Assembly: GCF_947179515.1 (NCBI RefSeq)
Contig: NC_067490.1
Span: 28,743,327 to 28,807,326 of the forward strand
Origin: Apodemus sylvaticus
Lineage: Eukaryota; Chordata; Mammalia; Rodentia; Muridae
DNA length: 64,000 bases
Reading direction: 5' to 3'
Shown: piece by piece, positions 57,506 through 64,000 of the stretch
Numbering within the stretch: position 1 is the stretch's first letter
Layout: each line of letters opens with the position of its first letter
Translations under genes and position numbers: made by a program
Notes under the pieces: model-generated
Seen by the model: only the letters and a program-made list of their open reading frames with translations
Told to the model about the DNA's origin: nothing
Database searches by the model: none

Positions 57506-57526
57506 TAAAAAAAAAAAAAAAAAAAG
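57506..57526 (+). repeat. Poly-A run
   Basis: About 18 A after GATAAAG. It has no adjoining recognised retroelement. Confidence 0.9.
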
Positions 57527-57529
57527 TAC

Positions 57530-58525
57530 CGGACAAGGCAAGAGCACTGTAAACACCAGCCAGAGCTGACGTCCTTTTCTGGAGCCCTTGTATATTATTT
57601 AAAAACTTTTTGGGGGTCGGGAGAGGAAGCTTGAAGGAAGTCAGAAAGAGAGCTGAGTGTTGGTGACTGGTAGGTGACCAGTGAGTTTAGTAGCAGGTGA
57701 TTTAGGACCCCTGCTGTCTTTGGCTCCTCCTACTTTAGATCATGAACACGGAGAGCACAGGAAGCCAAAAATGCTTGAGTTTTCCAAGCCCTGAAAGCTT
57801 GCATCCCCACCTCAGGAGGCAGCAGCAACGAACAGGACAGCTCAAGAGACTGGTCCAGGTGGCTAGCCGGCCTGCAGATGATACGGCAGCTTCCAAATAC
57901 CCAGGGCAACGCCCTCCATGTGGCTGTGGCACAGGGAGGATGCTCCATTCTTGTGATTGTTCTCCCCACCCTAAGCCAGACACACCTTAGGAGGGAACTG
58001 TGCTGCTCTCTGAACCGGAAGAAGGGGAAGAACAGACAGCAAACATGTGAATCTACCAGGAACTCCATTTATCGCATGCTTTTGCTAATGCATTTTTGAT
58101 ATCAGCTATATTTTATGGTTTAAAAAAGCCCCCCATCCCAAAATTCAGTCAGTGTCCCAAAGTCACTATACAACGAGCCCATGAGGGTTGATTGTCTGGT
58201 GTGACTCCTGGGCCCAAACATTATGCAGTCGGTCTGTGAGTAGGAAGAATAGAGTCTGGGAATCATCCTGGATTGATTCACAAAGGAAAAAGTCCCTGGG
58301 CTTTTCAGAAATGATCATTTAAAAGACAGCACATGACATTAAACAGGTCAGATGAAGAAGAGTTTACAGAGACGCCAGTGGAACAGAAGTCTGAGTACGT
58401 GGTGCTGTTTTTAAAAAGGACATTTTGTTAACTCAGAGCATCTCCTATCCCTGGGTCCCTGGAACACTGCGAGCAGGCAAAGGCTGGGGTATGAGTTACG
58501 GCTCTGAATGAAGCAGCAGTTACCT
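57530..58525. other. Intron, unassigned
   Basis: Ordinary sequence. Overlapping frames at 57730-58099 on both strands are mutual shadows with no domain. Confidence 0.45.
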
Positions 58526-58527
58526 CT

Positions 58528-58760
58528 ACCACAGGGCTTCTCAGCATTCATAATGCTGCGACCCTTTAAGTCAGTTCCTCATGTCCCAGGGACCTCTAAC
58601 CATAAGTTAATTTTGTTGCTACTTCATAACTGTAATTTTGCTACTGTTATGAGTCATAATGTAAATATCTGTTTTTTCCATGGTCTTGAGAGACCCCTGT
58701 GAAAGGCTCCTTTGACCCCCCCAAAAGAAGTTGCAACCCACATGTTGAAGATCGCTCTAT
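58528..58760 (-). mobile_element. URR1-type hAT element, reverse
   Basis: GGGCTTCTCAGCATTCATAATGC, GACCCTTTAAGTCAGTTCCTCATG, TTGCTACTTCATAACTGTAATTTTG and GAAGTTGCAACCCACATG, the URR1 order in reverse. It is better preserved than the copy at 37.6 kb. Confidence 0.93.
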
Positions 58761-58764
58761 AGAG

Positions 58765-59120
58765 AATGAGGGAGCTCTGGGTGAGTCTCAAAGCACTGTG
58801 ACACCCAACATATCTGTTACCATTTTACTGCCAATCCGTGTTTCACCCCACTCTTCTAGAGAGCAGAGATGTCCTGTTTTACACATACCCCTCACCCTCT
58901 TCACACCATGTTCCTGATAAGACTTAGTGCCTGGCACTCCACTGAGGTACACCCAGCCATGTCCCCATGGCCTCCTGCTTCCACACACCTCAGTTAACTC
59001 AATGGTACTTGTGACTCAGTATCTCTGACTCCCGTCACCACCACAGGCCATACCATAATGTCATTTAGATGTGTTCTGTTCTGGCATTTGCGAGGCCAGC
59101 GAGATCTGCACAAACTGACC
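58765..59120. other. Intron, unassigned
   Basis: No repeat or exon recognised in this 350-bp gap. Confidence 0.45.
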
Positions 59121-59121
59121 T

Positions 59122-59455
59122 CCTGTATCAGTTAAGTTCCTCATCTCTGTGACTAAATACCTAACAAGAAGAAACTTGAGGGGGATTTATTTTGGCTCAC
59201 TGTTTGAAACCACAGTCACTATGGCAATGAGATGGCGGGGGATGGGTAGTAGCCATGGAAGCAATGAGAAACCAGAAGTGGATGTCTGGAAACTAACTTC
59301 CGTAACAAAGGGCCTTCACCCCAGCAACCCATTTCCTGTATCCGGGCCTCACCTGGTAAATGGCTGACACCTCCCCAAGACATCATCACCTCTTGGGACC
59401 AAGGATTCAAACAGGAGACTGTGGAGGGCATTTTGTACCCAAACAATAACACTTC
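59122..59455 (-). mobile_element. MaLR/MT-type LTR, reverse
   Basis: CTCATCTCTGTGACTAAATACC, AAGAAGAAACTTGAGGGGG, GGATTTATTTTGGCTCACTG, CACTATGGCAATG-type and CCAAGGATTCAAACAGGAG fit the reversed MT/ORR LTR layout. Confidence 0.75.
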
Positions 59456-59459
59456 CTTT

Positions 59460-60790
59460 TAAAAGAAACCACTGTCATGGTATTTTTAAGTCACAAAGCC
59501 ATGGTATCAAAGCCTCATTTTCAACTTGCAACATTGGCTTTTGAATAGGTTGTATCTGAAGGGTATTAGGTCATTGTACAACCAATCTGTTTTGACAGGA
59601 GAAGGCATGATGACCTTTTGTGATATGATGCTAGAAAGCGTATTTTATCAGTGCCAGACCTGCCAGGGACAGCCTGGTGCTTCATGGAGTCCCTCTCCTG
59701 TTGTGTCTCCTTAGTCCACAGAAAGGCTAGGCTTATAGGGAGGGACCGTGTATAGATAGGATCTATTCTGAATGTTTGCTTGGCTCTGGTCTAACATTAA
59801 CTTGCTGGTTCCTGCTGGCTCACTCCTGGAGTGATGGTCAGTCCTACTTTGAGTGGTTGTACTCAATGGCACTCCAGACATTGTCTGAGTCCTGACAGGA
59901 AACAAGGAACCAAGCAGAAAGTTCCAAGAAGATGCTCATGTCCTCTAGGTCCCAGGTGTAGTGAGGGTGACAAGAGAGAGGTGCTCCCCAACAGGCAACT
60001 GTGCTCCACCGAGGACAGGGTTGGGCATAGAGCGCTATCGACAAGCTGCTGTGGCTATGATGTCATGCCACAGTGCTCTGGGCGTCAGACCCAGAGGCCT
60101 CCCATTCTCACAGCCCATCCAGATCTCCTTTTGGGAACCATCAAATCCTAAACCCATATCAGGGACAAACTGAGGCCAACAGAGCCATGCATCCTAAACA
60201 TGCCAGCCACAGAATGAATCCAAGGCAAGGTAAGTTCTAATTTGCCCCAGGAGGGCTAATTTAGAGTTCCTTAGGAGACACTGGATATTCGGTTCTATCA
60301 CTGACAACCCTGGAGTCTTCACACCACATCTCCTCTTCCTCCTGGATAAGCTATCACAAAGCAGCTTCCAAGAGGCAGTCGTTCCTTACACTAATTTCCC
60401 TAGATTTATTATTTGTGCCTGTCTCCAAGTCCCACTTCCAGGAGGGCCAGGTCCCTGTCCCTGAACACAGTATAGTGCCCAGGATGGGTCAGGCCCAGAA
60501 TATTTTATGTGGGACAAGTAGACAGATATCCATTTTATCCTCTCGTCCAGGGGAGTTTTGCAGAGGCACCAAGAATAGAAATTGAAGACGAGGGAGGTTG
60601 AGATCCTACCAGGAGAAGTTGGCATGCCAGAAAACATCTGGGGCTTCACTCTGCTTGCTGGGTTTTCCTGGTGAGCTCCCTCCAGTGTGCCCACAGGGAG
60701 AGGCTCGGGAGTCCACTGATTCTGTTGCTGGAACCAGTAAAGCTAACGGCTGCTCGAAGCCTCTTGTCTTGGCAAGGATATAAGGCAGTA
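59460..60790. other. Intron, unassigned
   Basis: 1.3 kb with no recognised repeat or exon. Frames such as 59831-60151 and 60386-60694 show no domain. Confidence 0.45.
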
Positions 60791-60791
60791 A

Positions 60792-60984
60792 GTAGTTCTC
60801 AACCTGTGGGGGCATTGCATAGCAGATATCCTACATACCAGATTATTTGCATTACTATCCCTATCACTAGCAAAACTACAGCTATGACGTAGCACTGAAC
60901 TAACTTTAGGGGAGGGGGGTCACCACAGCATGAGGAACTGTATTAAAGAACCAAAGCATTAGGAAGGTTAAGAACCGCCAAATG
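60792..60984 (+). mobile_element. URR1-type hAT element
   Basis: GTTCTCAACCTGTGGGGGC, CAGATATCCTACATACCAG, CATGAGGAACTGTATTAAAG and CATTAGGAAGGTTAAGAACCGCC follow the forward URR1 order with near-inverted ends. A central part is shortened. Confidence 0.92.
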
Positions 60985-60985
60985 G

Positions 60986-61368
60986 GAGCCAGAAAAGCGT
61001 GCACTCCAGTGCAGGCTAGAGTGTGCCATCTCTCAGGGAAGGCGCTCCAAAGCAGAGAAGCCTGCAAAGCACCCTGGGAAGACACCGCAGACTCCAGACT
61101 GAGAGAAGGAAGAGAGAAGGAGACCAGCGTGGGCTTCCCAAAGAGCTCAGGGAGATGACAATGGGAATCAGCATCTCAAGGCCTTGATGAAAGGAAGAAA
61201 GGAAGGGCTGGTTCCCAGAACAGAGAAATGGATGATTCACTGTCAGGGTGAACAATAGAATAAGACATAAACAGCAGTCTGGAACAAGAACACCACATTT
61301 CCTCAAAAAAAAAAAAAAAGTGTGCAAGGTACTCTTGAAGCCTGGAGAGCTGTGAGGCTATGTACTGG
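60986..61368. other. Intron, unassigned, with an A-run
   Basis: A run of A at about 61304-61319. The 103-codon minus-strand frame at 61016-61327 has no domain. Confidence 0.45.
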
Positions 61369-61369
61369 C

Positions 61370-61416
<47 letters not shown>
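61370..61416 (+). repeat. (TG)n microsatellite
   Basis: A perfect TG run of about 44 bp. The long Val/Cys and Thr/His frames over it are repeat artefacts. Confidence 0.97.
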
Positions 61417-61417
<1 letters not shown>

Positions 61418-61736
61418 GAGTGACAGTAATTCTCCAAGAAGGAACTGTTTCTTCAAGCCAAATACTGAGAATTCCAGTTCTGTTGTTTATATTCATAGAG
61501 GGAGAGGCAGGAGAAGGAAAGGAAGAAGGAAGGAGGGAAGAGAGAGGGCCCCAGACTCCGCCTGCTTCCCTGGGAACCTCCAAATGTAACAGCAGGTACA
61601 ACTGCTGGTCTGATACAGGGCAGCAATGAATAACAACAGAGAGTCCAGAAAGAGCACAAACTTTCTCCTGTGTTTCACTGGATCCACAGGAAATGCTGTT
61701 TGGTTAGCGACCGAGTCCTCGGGCTAGGATTCTCCA
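61418..61736. other. Intron, purine-rich, unassigned
   Basis: GGAA-rich near 61500-61550. No repeat family or exon recognised. Confidence 0.4.
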
Positions 61737-61737
61737 T

Positions 61738-61950
61738 GCCAGGCTGGAGAGATGGCTCAGTGTTTCACAGCACTGGATGTTCTCCTAGAGGACCTGGGTT
61801 CAACTCCCAGCACGCACAAGCCAGCTCATAACTATTTATAATTCCAATGACATGGGATCCAACACCCTCTTCTGGCCTCTGTGGGCATCAGGCATGTACA
61901 TGGTATACAGACATACATGTAGACAATACACCCACACACAAATAATAATA
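61738..61950 (+). repeat. B3 SINE
   Basis: CAGGCTGGAGAGATGGCTCAG (A box), GACCTGGGTTCAACTCCCAGC (B box), GGGATCCAACACCCTCTTCTGG and a CATACATGTAGACAATACACCC tail: complete forward B3 order. Confidence 0.93.
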
Positions 61951-61954
61951 ATAG

Positions 61955-62937
61955 TAATCATCATCTCCAGGACTAGATGGTTCTATTATTGCTTTGATTC
62001 TACTGTTTTCCTATAGAAGGGATGTGATATTGGCTTTGAAGCCAGATATGACAGCTCTGTGCAATAGACTAAGGCTTTGCAGAAGTTCTACCATGATTCC
62101 TTAGGTCCTGGGAAGATTCAAACCTCCTGTACATGGTCGATATTTAAAACTGCAAAATTATGACTGTGATTGATGCTCAAAGTTCACCTAGCTCAAGAAT
62201 CCATTCTGGTGCTACCTAGAGCCATCCATCAGTAGTCTGTGTTATCATCACCTAACCATTCAACAAAGAAGATCAAAATAAAACAAATGCTGCTGCAAAA
62301 AAGACACAGCTCTTCTCTTAAAGAGAGTAAGAGTCAGTTCATTATAGAGCTATTCTGAATAACCAGGGCCTAGGAAACCACATTTAGATAACCCCCAAAC
62401 CATGTTCCATCATGGAAGCCATTTCATATAAAGTTTATTATACTTATATATTATATTCTATAAGAACAAAAAAGATCACCACCACAGCAAGTTTAAAATA
62501 TAATGGGGGTCCTGTCATGGAAGTGGTTACAGAAAGATGAGGGAAGTTAATAGATTCAAAAGGTTTTCACCTATCAATCACAGGATGCAAGTTTTAACAC
62601 TGAGGAGATCAAATAATGGCTGTTCTGGAGGATAAAGGCAGCCTAAGATAAGGCCATTAGCCTTTGGACATGCCACATCCCAATCTCTCCACAGGCCTGA
62701 AGTAAGACTCTGCAGACACAGCTTCCTCTTAGGAGTTGTCATTCACGCAAACAAAATCAGAAACAAAATCAAATCCATGCAAGCAGACACATCACCCCCT
62801 CTTTTCAGAGGCCCAGGGATGAAGGATGGTCATTTGCTCCTGGCCTGGGGGGAGAAGGCAAGTTCTAAACCTAGATGTAGCCTCTTAGTTGAGAAGACAG
62901 GGGAAGACACAGAGATCAACAGTGGGGCTCACCTTAC
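61955..62937. other. Intron downstream of the 92-codon exon, unassigned
   Basis: AT-rich patches at 62420-62470. No exon or repeat recognised. The donor side of the exon (GTAAGG) is at its 62931-62937 end. Confidence 0.5.
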
Positions 62938-63213
62938 CTTAGTGAAGGTCAGACAATCTTTGTCTTGGTCTCTGTCCTTCATCTCAAAATCATAAAGTGC
63001 TTTGCCTTGGGGCAGAGCCTGCGGCAAGGGCCGCATGCACTGGATGTAGCTGGCCGGAAGGAACCCATGTGTGCCCTGCAGCTCCCCGTGATACCAGTTC
63101 TCGTCCACCTTGCGCCGCAGGATGATGATGTCCCCTTTGTTGAACGTGAGGTCACCGGGTTCTTTCCCCTCATAGCTGTACAGGGCCTTGGCATAGGGAA
63201 GCTGGGATAGATT
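62938..63213 (-). CDS. Sh3rf3: Sh3rf3 internal exon: SH3-1 and start of SH3-2
   Basis: This 276-bp coding exon holds 92 codons, phase 0 at both ends. On the minus strand a pyrimidine-rich tract ending in TTTGCAG precedes the first codon (AAT), and the exon ends AAG|GTAAGG. Residues 5-60 form a complete SH3 domain: the ALYSY motif at 10-14, the acidic RT-loop EGKEPGDL at 15-22, W40 of the ligand groove, and P53/Y56 of the closing strand. A short Pro-Leu linker follows. The second SH3 starts with ALYDF at 72-76 and runs to the exon end at LTFTK. Its remaining strands are supplied by the 32-codon exon at 41240-41335. These SH3 domains bind proline-rich partners in the JNK-scaffold role known for the family. 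An upstream in-frame ATG is intronic and is not a start. The exon is intact, with no stop or frameshift. Confidence 0.97.
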
Positions 63214-64000
63214 CTGCAAACAGAGAATAACAGGTGGTTACTTGGAATCGCCCTCCCCAACGCCTGAGAAATCTGCCCTTGGAAACATGGGTTCAATGAT
63301 GGTTGTGTGCCTTACATATATTCTGAGACTGGAAAACACCATCTAAAAGAACAGCCTGTCATAGGAACATATAAGTTCTCTGACCACAGACGAACAAGAT
63401 AGTCTCTCCCATGACAAACTTCTCAATCCTGCACTCAAGGGTCAACCGCTTTCTACAGAGACCATGTTACTGCACTGAGAAGGCTCTGAAGGAAGTGATG
63501 GAGTATTATTTGTCAGTGACAAGGAAGATACAGGCACAGGAGCGGGTAACTTGCTTGAAGCAAGTTGAGCAGCCAGTATCTCACCTCTCTGTGGACCAGT
63601 GTCATATACTCACCTCAGGCCCCTGGGGAGAGACGTCTGGCAGAGGAATCCAGAGGCTACTCCTAGTCTCAAAGTCACACCCCTCCCCCATTCCACAAGC
63701 CATCTGGTCCAGAGGGAAGGACAGTTCCAGGAGAATTTAACCTGCTCTTGTACAGCCAGAGGAAGAGTGTTTTGTCATCCTGTCAGCGTTAGCCAGCCAA
63801 TCGAAATGCCATTTGCCACTGTGATCTCAAACAGCAGACAGAGCTAACTTAAGCCCAAACAAAATTGTTGGCAGCAAGGAGCCTTTCGCCCTAAATCGAT
63901 CAGATGTTACTATCCACTCCCTACACTTTTCCAACTGGCCCTGACTTGTAAATTCTGGCCAGCTACATAAGTGTCTCTCACTTTTCTTTCCTGGTGGTCC
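63214..64000. other. Intron upstream of the 92-codon exon, unassigned
   Basis: The first bases hold the pyrimidine-rich acceptor on the minus strand. Overlapping frames at 63411-63847 have no domain. This intron leads upstream toward the RING-encoding exon, which lies outside the window. Confidence 0.5.

Larger units (their letters stand above)
1..64000 (-). other. Sh3rf3: Sh3rf3 gene, internal segment (three exons plus introns)
   Basis: The window lies inside one minus-strand gene. Three separated open segments with matching phase-0 splice sites join into a continuous 244-codon part of the SH3RF (POSH) family: SH3-1, SH3-2 and the linker after SH3-2. Known of the family: SH3RF proteins have an N-terminal RING finger and four SH3 domains, and act as E3 ligases and JNK-pathway scaffolds that bind active Rac. 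The paralogue choice rests on residues I associate with SH3RF3 (for example FLPASYIQC, FEMKDRDQDKDCLTFTK and the KKRHSFTALS linker) rather than SH3RF1 or SH3RF2. The RING exon and the promoter should lie beyond 64000, and SH3-3 and SH3-4 before position 1. No first or last exon, CpG island or gene-level polyadenylation site was seen. Confidence 0.93.

Noticed and set aside
1..64000. tRNA, rRNA or microRNA genes
   Set aside because: tRNA-like boxes are seen only inside B2, B3 and ID SINEs. No cloverleaf, rRNA segment or convincing hairpin precursor was found by reading.

Overview
This is a stretch of rodent nuclear genome, most likely mouse (Mus). The SINEs are rodent B1, B2/B3 and ID-type. 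The LINEs are rodent L1. The LTR pieces are MaLR (ORR1/MT-like), and there are rodent-type URR1 hAT elements and long simple-sequence arrays. Young B1 copies of Mus type and few ID elements favour mouse over rat. There are no bacterial genes, operons, tRNA, rRNA or CRISPR features.

The only protein-coding gene I can support is Sh3rf3 (POSH2), a RING-type E3 ubiquitin ligase and SH3 scaffold, transcribed on the minus strand. Three internal exons lie in the window. In transcription order they are 63213-62938 (92 codons; first SH3 domain and start of the second), 41335-41240 (32 codons; rest of the second SH3) and 8070-7711 (120 codons; basic, serine-rich linker after SH3-2). All have AG/GT splice sites and phase-0 boundaries. 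Joined, they give one open frame of 244 codons. The RING exon should lie beyond 64000 and the third and fourth SH3 domains before position 1. The introns are 21,602 bp and 33,169 bp, with partial introns at both ends.

Everything else is intronic. Layout by region: 1-7.7 kb, old B1/ID SINEs, a 51-bp tandem repeat, a MaLR LTR and a GC/GT Z-DNA-type repeat. 8.5-16.5 kb, mostly minus-strand L1 remains carrying inserted LTRs and a possible processed-transcript end. 16.5-22.4 kb, a nearly full-length but inactivated plus-strand L1 inserted into the older minus-strand L1, which resumes near 22.7 kb. 23-32.5 kb, further L1 remains with nested MaLR, solo LTR, B2 and B1 insertions and a 400-bp uninterrupted polypurine tract. 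33-40 kb, an RMER1-like repeat, URR1, and two pairs of diverged direct repeats. 40.5-42.6 kb, an L1 3' end, the short exon, and a 20-bp minisatellite of about 34 units upstream of that exon. 43-52.7 kb, L1 pieces, a minus-strand LTR, a TATC array with a perfect 40-bp duplication, and a twin-primed L1. 53-62.9 kb, sparser MaLR, URR1 and B3 elements in mostly unassigned sequence.

I found no new biological system. The most noteworthy things are the large simple-repeat and minisatellite structures, the nested and inverted L1 insertions, and a few unassigned duplicated segments. Repeat-family names are from memory of their consensus features and were not checked by search.
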